From assembly GCF_001659725.1 (NCBI RefSeq), contig NZ_CP015922.1:1302001-1366000 (forward strand): a stretch of 64,000 nucleotides of DNA. Reading direction: 5' to 3'. Both the position numbers and the translations under genes were made by a program. Under the pieces are notes generated by a model. It searched no databases and was not told the origin of the DNA. It worked only from the letters and a program-made list of their open reading frames with translations. This document shows positions 52,073-59,628 of the stretch, in pieces. Numbering within the stretch: position 1 is the stretch's first letter; every line of letters starts with the position of its first letter. The stretch comes from Polynucleobacter wuianus (GTDB lineage Bacteria > Pseudomonadota > Gammaproteobacteria > Burkholderiales > Burkholderiaceae).

Positions 52073-53692
52073 GTGAGCGCACAGAAAATTGCCCTAGCCC
52101 AAATGAACCCTCTTCTGGGTGATCTGGCTGGTAACGCGCAACTGATTCACAAAGCCGCCTCGGATGCCTTTAATCAAGGCGCCAAGCTCGTAGTTACACC
52201 TGAGCTTTCTCTTACCGGCTACCCACCAGAAGACTTATTACTCCGCCCTGCTTTTATTCAGGCAGCGCAGGTACAGCTTGATCTCTTGATGAAAGAGTTA
52301 GCCAAATATGCTGACCTTACAGTGATCGTAGGTCACCCCAAAAAAACATCTGCAGGTTTACAAAACTACGCGTCAGTTTTGCGCAATGGCAAAGTGATTG
52401 CAGGTTATGCCAAACAAGAATTGCCCAATCATGAAGTCTTTGATGAGGTACGTTACTTTGTGCCTGGCAATCAAGCTTGCGTATTTGAATGTGAAGGCAT
52501 TCAGTATGGCTTAATACTCTGTGAAGATGCATGGCACCCAGGACCAGCCAAACAAGCCCACGCTGCTGGTGCGCAAATCTTGCTCGTTCCTAATGCATCT
52601 CCATACCACCTGAAAAAAGAAGCGCTACGTATCGATGTATTGCGAGGTCACATTGATCAAACCCAAATGCCTTTGATATATGTCAATGCGGTTGGCGGTC
52701 AAGATGAATTGGTGTTTGATGGCGGATCATTCGCTCTAAATAAAAATAGTGAAGTTGTCATGTCTATGCCTCAGTTTGAAACTGGCCTTGGCATTGTGAA
52801 TGTGACCGCAGCGGGCGAGCTCGAAAAAGACTTAATCTCCCCACCACAAAGTGTTGAAGCGCAGGCTTACCAAGCCTTGGTATTGGGCGTGCGCGATTAC
52901 GTTACCAAGAATCGTTTTCCTGGGGTCATTATTGGCTTATCGGGTGGCGTAGATTCTGCGCTGGTCCTAGCCATTGCAGTTGATGCTCTTGGTGCAGATA
53001 AAGTGCGAGCGGTCATGATGGCCTCTCGCTACACGGCAGATATCTCTTGGATTGATGCCCGCGAATTAGCCAAAAACCTAGACGTTCAGTATGACGAGAT
53101 TCCGATTAGCGGACCAGTTGATGCTCTAGAGCAATCCTTGGCAGAGCAATTTAAGGGCATGAAGGTCGATGCCACTGAAGAAAATATTCAGGCCCGCGTA
53201 CGTGGCACGATGCTCATGGCGCTATCCAATAAGACTGGACGACTAGTTCTGACAACGGGCAATAAGAGTGAGATGGCAGTCGGCTACTGCACTTTGTATG
53301 GTGATATGGCTGGCGGATTTGCAGTAATTAAAGATATCGCTAAAACTTTGGTGTATCGCTTGTGTACTTATCGCAATAGTATTGCGCCAGTGATTCCAGA
53401 ACGTATTTTGACCCGCGCGCCCTCGGCTGAATTACGCCCAGATCAAACTGACCAAGATAGTTTGCCTTCATATGAAGTTTTAGATGGCATCGTCGAGCGC
53501 TATATGGAGCAGAACCAATCGATTGAGCAGATCATTGCTGAGGGTTATGATCCCGAGAGCGTAGAAAAAGTAACTCGCCTCATCAAACTTAATGAGTACA
53601 AGCGTCGCCAAGCCCCTCCAGGGGTTCGCGTGACAACACGCGCATTCGGCCGTGACTGGCGCTACCCCATCACTTCACAATTCAGAGCCTGA
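52073..53692 (+). CDS. nadE: Glutamine-dependent NAD+ synthetase
   Basis: A 539-residue two-domain enzyme. The N-terminal nitrilase domain has VVTPELSLTGYPPEDLL (Glu44) and LILCEDAWHPG (catalytic Cys), giving ammonia from glutamine. The C-terminal synthetase has GLSGGVDSALVLAIAVDAL (P-loop) and LTTGNKSEMAVGYCTLYGD. It makes NAD from deamido-NAD. The start is GTG 52073 without a strong ribosome site. Confidence 0.92.
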   Translation: MSAQKIALAQMNPLLGDLAGNAQLIHKAASDAFNQGAKLVVTPELSLTGYPPEDLLLRPAFIQAAQVQLDLLMKELAKYADLTVIVGHPKKTSAGLQNYASVLRNGKVIAGYAKQELPNHEVFDEVRYFVPGNQACVFECEGIQYGLILCEDAWHPGPAKQAHAAGAQILLVPNASPYHLKKEALRIDVLRGHIDQTQMPLIYVNAVGGQDELVFDGGSFALNKNSEVVMSMPQFETGLGIVNVTAAGELEKDLISPPQSVEAQAYQALVLGVRDYVTKNRFPGVIIGLSGGVDSALVLAIAVDALGADKVRAVMMASRYTADISWIDARELAKNLDVQYDEIPISGPVDALEQSLAEQFKGMKVDATEENIQARVRGTMLMALSNKTGRLVLTTGNKSEMAVGYCTLYGDMAGGFAVIKDIAKTLVYRLCTYRNSIAPVIPERILTRAPSAELRPDQTDQDSLPSYEVLDGIVERYMEQNQSIEQIIAEGYDPESVEKVTRLIKLNEYKRRQAPPGVRVTTRAFGRDWRYPITSQFRA

Positions 53693-53705
53693 GGGTCCGG
53701 AAGGC

Positions 53706-53717
53706 GCCAAATTTGGC
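53706..53717. repeat. Perfect 12-base palindrome between nadE and glnB
   Basis: GCCAAATTTGGC lies 14 bases after the nadE stop and 46 before the glnB start. It does not match the NtrC consensus. Operator or chance. Confidence 0.25.
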
Positions 53718-53763
53718 ACTTCTTTCCAGTTCTAGGTATGATTACTGCAATAGGGAGAAAACC

Positions 53764-54102
53764 ATGAAACTCATTACATCAATCATTAAACCGTTCAAAC
53801 TCGATGAAGTTCGCGAGGCATTGGCTGAAGTGGGTGTTACCGGCCTAACTGTTACTGAGGTAAAAGGTTTTGGTCGTCAAAAAGGTCACACCGAGCTCTA
53901 CCGTGGCGCCGAGTATGTAGTGGACTTTTTACCTAAGGTAAAAGTGGAGGCTGTAGTTCCTACTGATCGTGTTGAAGCTGCGCTTGAGGCTATTACCAAA
54001 GCTGCACGTACTGGCAAGATTGGTGACGGAAAGATTTTCGTTACTGCAGTTGAACAAGTGATTCGTATTCGTACCGGTGAAACTAACGAATCAGCGGTTT
54101 AA
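53764..54102 (+). CDS. glnB: Nitrogen regulatory protein P-II
   Basis: The start is ATG 53764 (MKLITSIIKPFKLDEVREAL), preceded by GGGAGA; 112 residues. The T-loop RQKGHTELYRGAEYVVDFLP carries Tyr51, the uridylylation site, and TGKIGDGKIFV is the P-II C-terminal ATP-binding signature. It senses 2-oxoglutarate, ATP and ADP and controls GlnE, NtrB and ammonium transport. GlnB versus GlnK cannot be told from sequence alone; no amtB gene follows. Confidence 0.93.
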   Translation: MKLITSIIKPFKLDEVREALAEVGVTGLTVTEVKGFGRQKGHTELYRGAEYVVDFLPKVKVEAVVPTDRVEAALEAITKAARTGKIGDGKIFVTAVEQVIRIRTGETNESAV

Positions 54103-54129
54103 TCAAACCGCTATTGAATAGCTCAGTTA

Positions 54130-55113
54130 TTAACGTAACTGAGAGTCTGTTGGAACGGCAGGCTGAACGATTTCAGCCGGTTCCAAAATAATAGTCTTCG
54201 CAGTGGTATTGGATAGGCGTACTTTCACGCCCTGATAATACATATCGACTTGAGCCTGTCCTGAGGTTAATACTTTTAAGGGTGGCTTACCAAAAATACT
54301 GACCCCTACTCCAGGTTCTAAGATTTTATTTTGGGTCTTGCCACTGGCATCAACCACGCAAACTGTTTGGGCAGTTTTGGATTGCAGAAAGACCATATCT
54401 CCTGCCTTTTTAGGTGCATCCGTCTTATAGCTCACCCCGGCTGCATCTACAGGCGGACATTCAGAGGAAGTTACAGGGGTAGCAACAGCGGCTGGAGCAG
54501 CAGCAAAAGTAGTTGGCGCGGTCTTCTCTTCAGGCTTGGTCTCCGCCACTGGCTCTGCAGGCGGGTTCACTGGAGCAGGCTCTTCAATAATGACAAGCTC
54601 CTCCTTGACTGGCTCCGGAAAAAATATGGGGCGCAGATTCACAATCGGAAATGTTAATGCTGCAGCGATGCCCAAAAGAACGAATAATTTTTTCTTTGGA
54701 TTGTTTTGCTTGCTTGATGAGGATGTTGAAAAAAATGTTGTCTCTTTTGCTTTTTCGGGAACCTTAGTCACGCTGGGCTGCGCATTTTTTTCCACTAGCG
54801 TAGCACCTGTCGCTTGCACCGGCTTTGCCTCTACTGCAGATATCTCTATCTCAACTGGTTTCGGTGGAGTAGCATCGCCAGAATCAAAAGCATCTTCTGC
54901 CTTTAGCTTCAATAGTGCTGCAACTTTTTTTGCTGCAGTGACTTTAACTTGAGGACCATAAAAAGCGCTGGATTCACCATTTTCAAGTTGCTCAATTTGG
55001 CGCACTGACAAGCAAGCCATTCCAGATAAATCTTTAGTAGTTAAACCAAGACTCTCCCGGGCTTTAGAGAAAGCCTCTTTTCGAATCTCCGGAAGTTTTG
55101 CTGGATTGCCCAT
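54130..55113 (-). CDS. RodZ-like helix-turn-helix membrane protein
   Basis: A 327-residue protein. The N-terminal HTH is FSKARESLGLTTKDLSGMACLSVRQIEQLE (about 15-44). A long linker and a membrane helix near 145-163 (LFVLLGIAAALTFPIVNL) follow. Then a Pro/Glu/Ala-rich stretch and a C-terminal beta domain, MVFLQSKTAQTVCVVDASGK, with GKPPLKVLTSGQAQVDMYYQ, of RodZ/DUF4115 type. RodZ links MreB to the membrane. This copy is not next to ispG, the usual RodZ neighbour, so its role is uncertain. Confidence 0.75.
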   Translation of the reverse strand: MGNPAKLPEIRKEAFSKARESLGLTTKDLSGMACLSVRQIEQLENGESSAFYGPQVKVTAAKKVAALLKLKAEDAFDSGDATPPKPVEIEISAVEAKPVQATGATLVEKNAQPSVTKVPEKAKETTFFSTSSSSKQNNPKKKLFVLLGIAAALTFPIVNLRPIFFPEPVKEELVIIEEPAPVNPPAEPVAETKPEEKTAPTTFAAAPAAVATPVTSSECPPVDAAGVSYKTDAPKKAGDMVFLQSKTAQTVCVVDASGKTQNKILEPGVGVSIFGKPPLKVLTSGQAQVDMYYQGVKVRLSNTTAKTIILEPAEIVQPAVPTDSQLR

Positions 55114-55619
55114 CTCTGAACTGTCTCGCTTTTTGATATTGGTATCACTCTAATGTATTGATTACTTTAATGCTTTATTAAATATTAGTACTTAAATACC
55201 ATCAAGATACTGAGCTTTAAGGCTGGTGACTTACGGACTAATTTTCCAAGCCTGATTCAAGCCACTGTTTCGAGCTATTTACTTGAGAACTTTTACTTTG
55301 AACCCGCGAGAGCTGAAACTATCACCCCCGCCCTGTCAAACTTATTGGCAGCATCAGCAAATGGCCGACTTTCCTATACAAATATCCGCATAAAGTCCTC
55401 GCTCATTAAGCAGATATACCCAACTTTAGTTATTGAATTCAAAGGAAAAAGTGTTTATTTAGCAAATGAGTCCAAACCGCATAAATGATTTATTTGCTTT
55501 TTTGTATTGCAGCGCAACATAATCTAAGGCGAATCCATCCTATATAGCTAGGGTACCCCCCAACTAATCTCACGGCACAATAGAGCCTTTCGCATTTAAC
55601 CTTTTCTGGAGTAATAAGC
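55114..55619. other. 506-base region between the RodZ-like gene and ilvD
   Basis: It holds the divergent promoters of the RodZ-like gene and ilvD, and on the + strand an open frame without a start codon (55189-55488, listed separately). The last 130 bases are an AT-rich leader for ilvD with TATATA and a CTGGAGTAA ribosome site at its end. No other feature was seen. Confidence 0.5.
55189..55488 (+). pseudogene. Open frame of 99 codons without a start codon, possible gene remnant
   Basis: From just after TAG 55186-55188 to TGA 55486-55488 the frame has no stop, but it contains no ATG, GTG or TTG before codon 53 (TTG, about 55345). The translation looks protein-like (SLIQATVSSYLLENFYFEPA, KQIYPTLVIEFKGKSVYLAN). 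Possible explanations are a truncated gene whose 5' end has been lost, a non-canonical start (CTG 55210), or chance. No family was recognised. Confidence 0.35.
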
Positions 55620-57314
55620 ATGAAACGCCTTAATGAACGCTCACGCATGGTCACCGAGGGAGTCGCTCGCGCACCAAATCGTTCGATGTATTACGCAATG
55701 GGCTATCAGGAAAAGGATTTTTCAAAGCCCATGGTTGGCGTGGCAAATGGTCATTCCACCATCACTCCCTGTAATAGTGGTTTACAGAAATTAACCGATG
55801 CCGCGGTGATGGCACTTGAAGAAGCGGGTGCAAAAGCCCAAATGTTTGGCACGCCAACTGTTTCTGATGGTATTGGCATGGGTACTGAAGGCATGAAATA
55901 TTCCCTCGTGTCACGCGAAGTGATTGCCGATAGCATTGAAACTTGTGTTAATGGTTTATGGCAAGACGGTGTAGTCGTGATTGGTGGTTGCGATAAAAAT
56001 ATGCCAGGCGGCATGATGGCGATTGCACGCACAAACGTACCTGCAATTTATGTTTATGGTGGCACGATCAAGCCAGGTCATTACAAAGGCAAAGACCTCA
56101 ATATTGTTTCCGCATTTGAAGCTGTTGGTGAATTTACTTCTGGGCGTATGAGTGAAGAAGATCTCAAAGGCGTTGAGCAGCACGCCTGCCCAGGTAGCGG
56201 CTCATGTGGTGGTATGTATACCGCCAATACCATGAGCTCTTCCTTTGAAGCCCTAGGCATGAGCCTTCCCTACTCATCCACCATGGCAAATGAAGATGCT
56301 GAAAAGGTAGCTAGCGCCGCTGAATCTGCACGCGTACTAGTTGAGGCAATTAAAAACAATCTCCGCCCACGCGACATCATCACTAAGAAATCGATTGAGA
56401 ACGCAGTGAGTGTCATCATGGCAGTTGGTGGCTCAACGAATGCAGTATTGCATTTCTTGGCAATCACTAGCGCAGCTGAAATCGACTGGACCATTGATGA
56501 CTTTGAGCGCATTCGTAAGCGTGTTCCTGTCATCGTGGATATGAAACCGTCTGGCACCTATTTAGCAACTGACTTGCATCAAGCTGGTGGTATTCCACAA
56601 GTAATGAAGATTTTGCTCGATGGCGGATTGCTACACGGCGATTGCATGACAATTACTGGCAAAACCATTACTGAAGTGTTGAAAGATGTTCCTTCAGTGC
56701 CCCGCGCTGATCAAAAAGTCATTCGCACTCTGGACAACCCTTTGTACAAGCAAGGTCACCTGGCCATTCTGAAGGGCAATATCTCCCCAGAAGGTTGCGT
56801 AGCCAAAATTACCGGCCTTAAGAACCCATCGATTACTGGACCAGCCCGTGTGTTTGACTCTGAAGATGACGCAATGGCAGCCATCATGGCGCAAAAGATC
56901 AAAGATGGTGACATCGTGATTATTCGCTACGAAGGCCCTAAAGGTGGTCCAGGCATGCGTGAAATGCTTTCCCCCACCTCTGCCTTAGTTGGCCAAGGTC
57001 TAGGTGAGTCTGTTGGCCTCATTACCGATGGTCGTTTCTCAGGCGGCACTTGGGGCATGGTAGTTGGTCACGTTGCTCCAGAAGCTTATGTAGGCGGCAC
57101 AATTGCCCTGATCAATGAAGGTGACTCAGTGACTATTGATGCACATAAACTCCTCATTCAACTCAATGTAAGCGATGAAGAGATTGCAAAACGTCGCACA
57201 ACTTGGAAACAACCTAAGCCACGTTATACCCGCGGCCTCCTGGCAAAGTATGCAAGCCTAGCAAGTAGTGCTAGTAAAGGTGCGGTAACGGATTTGGATT
57301 TAGATCTCACCTAA
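55620..57314 (+). CDS. ilvD: Dihydroxy-acid dehydratase
   Basis: A 564-residue enzyme with VVVIGGCDKNMPGGMMAI and HACPGSGSCGGMYTANTM, whose Cys residues hold the Fe-S cluster, and ALVGQGLGESVGLITDGRFS near the C-terminus. It dehydrates dihydroxy-isovalerate and dihydroxy-methylvalerate in valine, isoleucine and leucine synthesis. CTGGAG lies upstream of ATG 55620. Confidence 0.95.
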   Translation: MKRLNERSRMVTEGVARAPNRSMYYAMGYQEKDFSKPMVGVANGHSTITPCNSGLQKLTDAAVMALEEAGAKAQMFGTPTVSDGIGMGTEGMKYSLVSREVIADSIETCVNGLWQDGVVVIGGCDKNMPGGMMAIARTNVPAIYVYGGTIKPGHYKGKDLNIVSAFEAVGEFTSGRMSEEDLKGVEQHACPGSGSCGGMYTANTMSSSFEALGMSLPYSSTMANEDAEKVASAAESARVLVEAIKNNLRPRDIITKKSIENAVSVIMAVGGSTNAVLHFLAITSAAEIDWTIDDFERIRKRVPVIVDMKPSGTYLATDLHQAGGIPQVMKILLDGGLLHGDCMTITGKTITEVLKDVPSVPRADQKVIRTLDNPLYKQGHLAILKGNISPEGCVAKITGLKNPSITGPARVFDSEDDAMAAIMAQKIKDGDIVIIRYEGPKGGPGMREMLSPTSALVGQGLGESVGLITDGRFSGGTWGMVVGHVAPEAYVGGTIALINEGDSVTIDAHKLLIQLNVSDEEIAKRRTTWKQPKPRYTRGLLAKYASLASSASKGAVTDLDLDLT

Positions 57315-57338
57315 TACATAAGCAGCAAGCAATAAAAC

Positions 57339-57370
57339 AAAAGCCCCTGAATAAAATCAGGGGCTTTTTT
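57339..57370. terminator. Bidirectional terminator between ilvD and the copper operon
   Basis: AAGCCCCTGA-ATAAAA-TCAGGGGCTT followed by further T, with an A-run on the other side. It ends ilvD on the + strand and the PCu(A)C gene on the - strand. Confidence 0.9.
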
Positions 57371-57389
57371 ATTAGCTACCTCAAGGGGA

Positions 57390-57872
57390 TTAATGCTTAT
57401 CGTGCATCGCTCCCATTGCATTTACGGGAAGCTTTACCTCTACCTCACCTGCTTTAGCAAACTTCAGCTTTACTGGAACGGTTTGACCAGCAGCAAAAGG
57501 TCCTTTTAGGTTCATGAACATCAAGTGGTAGCCACCTGGCTTGAGTTCTACAGCGCCATTGGGAGGTACAGCAATATCTTTTACCTGGCGCATTTTCATG
57601 ACGTTGCCGTCCATAGCCATTTCATGCAATTGCACTTCTCCTGCAGATGGTGAGCTAGCAGACACTAGCTGATCACTGGCAGCACCCTTGTTCTCAATCT
57701 TCATAAATCCACCCGCTACCTGCTGACCTGGCGCAGTAGCACGTGTGTAGGCATTTTCAATTTTGATTGCATTAGTAGTGACAGTCTTTGAGACATCCTG
57801 GGCCATTAATGATCCGCAGAATCCCAAACTGAGAATACTGATAGATAACGTTTTTAATAATGATCTTTTCAT
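57390..57872 (-). CDS. Periplasmic copper chaperone PCu(A)C
   Basis: A 160-residue protein with a signal peptide ending in LMAQD (about 25). The metal site is the family's H(M)X10MX21HXM-like pattern: His83 and Met86/Met88 in QLHEMAMDG, Met92/Met94 in VMKMRQ, and His116-x-Met118 in GGYHLMFMN. The C-terminus MGAMHDKH adds more ligands. PCu(A)C proteins carry Cu(I) to the CuA or CuB site of cytochrome oxidase. It is the last gene of the operon from 62287; a 32-base gap separates it from the thioredoxin gene. Confidence 0.9.
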   Translation of the reverse strand: MKRSLLKTLSISILSLGFCGSLMAQDVSKTVTTNAIKIENAYTRATAPGQQVAGGFMKIENKGAASDQLVSASSPSAGEVQLHEMAMDGNVMKMRQVKDIAVPPNGAVELKPGGYHLMFMNLKGPFAAGQTVPVKLKFAKAGEVEVKLPVNAMGAMHDKH

Positions 57873-57904
57873 TTACCTCTCCTTAAATAATCTTGCCAAA
57901 TCCC

Positions 57905-58381
57905 TTATGCACCAATGGCATACCACTGCTTTAATTTCTCAAAATCCATACTGCCAGTCTTGCGAATAACTTTCCCATTCTTATCAATTAATAGCGTCAT
58001 TGGCGTTTCACCCCGCCATTTGGGGTCAATCTCATAACGCAAAGCATCGTCAAAAGGCGATGCCAAAGTGTAGTTACCGACAGGATTGACATTAGCAACT
58101 GTGAGCATCTTGGATGCACTCTCCGAGGGAACATCGTCAACCTGAATAAAGATAATTTTGGCGTTTTTATTTTGACTTAGAAATTTTCCCCATAGCGGCA
58201 TTTCTTTTGCGCAAGGCGAGCAAGTAACGCCCCAAAAATGAATGACAATAGGCTGCCCAGCATAAGACTTGGTAACAGTCTTCCAATCGCCCTTTTGATA
58301 AGGCTTTAATGCACTACTCTGGGCATATGCAGACTGTATAAATGCCAAGAGGACAAATAAGATGCTTAGTAGTTTTTTCAT
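57905..58381 (-). CDS. TlpA-like periplasmic thioredoxin
   Basis: A 158-residue protein with a signal peptide ending at AYAQS (about 21). The active site is HFWGVTCSPCAKEMP (Cys54, Cys57) and the cis-Pro is in GETPMTLL (Pro127). TlpA/ResA-type proteins reduce disulfides in the periplasm, among them copper-site cysteines in cytochrome oxidase subunit II and copper chaperones. Its ATG overlaps the stop of the propeller gene (TAATG). Confidence 0.87.
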   Translation of the reverse strand: MKKLLSILFVLLAFIQSAYAQSSALKPYQKGDWKTVTKSYAGQPIVIHFWGVTCSPCAKEMPLWGKFLSQNKNAKIIFIQVDDVPSESASKMLTVANVNPVGNYTLASPFDDALRYEIDPKWRGETPMTLLIDKNGKVIRKTGSMDFEKLKQWYAIGA

Positions 58382-59628
58382 TATTTTGAGTTTAATGGAA
58401 TCAATTGATACCCATTTTCACGAGTGAGCCATGAGAGATAAACCTCTTTTCCATGACTGACCAGCAAAGGGTGATCACCATATCCAGTGGTAGCACTGAT
58501 TACCTTTGGGGGTGACCAACTCTTTCCATCATCAAGTGATTGTTTGAGGTATACAGAAGTTTTCGCGCCATCAAACTCTTTCCAGACTAACCAAACGGAT
58601 TGGTCGATTGCTAACAAATAAGGTCTTGATACATTCGCATTTTCCGCGCCAATTCTTTGGGGTTTGGAATAGGCTTCACCTTGATTGCTAGAGCTGGCAT
58701 AAAAAACACCGGAGCGAGCACTACCTTGCGTAAACCAGGCTACATGGATTTTTCCTGAGCTCGATATAGCGATAGTTGGCCCGTGATGCGGGCAAGCATC
58801 CGTTTTCCACTCATCTCTAGCAACGCGTTGCGTCTTGCTGGCACCCATTGGTGTAATGATCTGAGTCGCATGATCCCGAATACCACCAGGGAATATTGCG
58901 CGATAAATAATACCGACCCCGCCCTGGGGATCTAAGCTAGCCCCAATGCGACAGCACTCACAACTAGCTTCATTGGCAATTAATTCTGGAGTAAAACTAT
59001 TGCCACCATCATTAGAAAACGAATAGGCTATGGATCCACCCAAACGTTGCTGCCCTGACTTCTTGGCATCAGCCACTAAGCGCTTATCAATCCATGCAAT
59101 AAAGATAGAGTTGTCAGGTCGAATAACGACCGAAGGAAAGCGCTGGCTAGAACTGTCTTTTACCAAAGATTGGGGCTGAGAAAACGTTTTCCCACCATCA
59201 AAGGATCTTGCAATATTGATCTGGGCATTCCAGTTGGAATCTTTGAAGAATGCATAAGCCAACAGCACATTACCAGTCTTGTCAGCAACAATTTGAGCGC
59301 GTGCATCAGCACCTGTATCCAAAGACTTCCCATGCTCAGCAACAACTACGGGAGTAGAAAATGTTTTTCCCTTATCCATCGACTGGGCAACAGAAACCAC
59401 ACCGCCCCCAGTCCATGCCAACAATAACTTGCCATCTGCCATAAAGAATGGGGTTGCTGCATTTGCGCAATCTAACCCAGACCCAGTGCAAGCGGTAGGC
59501 TTTGAAGAAGAAGCGCCCATCATATGAGACGAGTGATCCATTTGGGCAAACGCAGAATTAAATGCGACCGACCCCAAAACACCCATGAAGAGAGCTTTAA
59601 ATGATAGATGGCAAGAGGATTTAAGCAT
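58381..59628 (-). CDS. BNR/sialidase-like propeller protein with Cys/His metal motifs
   Basis: A 415-residue protein with a signal peptide (to about 29). The mature N-terminus is MDHSSHMMG (30-38), a His/Met-rich likely metal-binding patch. A propeller with at least four Asp-boxes follows: SMDKGKTF (83-90), SFDGGKTF (142-149), SNDGGNSF (205-212), SLDDGKSW (364-371). Two unusual motifs lie on blades: CECC (223-226) and CPHH (279-282). A sialidase function is not evident in this setting. Both gene ends overlap their neighbours by one base, so it is coupled to the TonB receptor and the thioredoxin. A copper-binding or copper-presenting role is inferred. Confidence 0.78.
   Translation of the reverse strand: MLKSSCHLSFKALFMGVLGSVAFNSAFAQMDHSSHMMGASSSKPTACTGSGLDCANAATPFFMADGKLLLAWTGGGVVSVAQSMDKGKTFSTPVVVAEHGKSLDTGADARAQIVADKTGNVLLAYAFFKDSNWNAQINIARSFDGGKTFSQPQSLVKDSSSQRFPSVVIRPDNSIFIAWIDKRLVADAKKSGQQRLGGSIAYSFSNDGGNSFTPELIANEASCECCRIGASLDPQGGVGIIYRAIFPGGIRDHATQIITPMGASKTQRVARDEWKTDACPHHGPTIAISSSGKIHVAWFTQGSARSGVFYASSSNQGEAYSKPQRIGAENANVSRPYLLAIDQSVWLVWKEFDGAKTSVYLKQSLDDGKSWSPPKVISATTGYGDHPLLVSHGKEVYLSWLTRENGYQLIPLNSK

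Noticed and set aside
54536..54952. 138-codon + strand frame within the RodZ-like gene
   Set aside because: Antisense shadow; the - strand frame has HTH, membrane segment and C-terminal domain in order.
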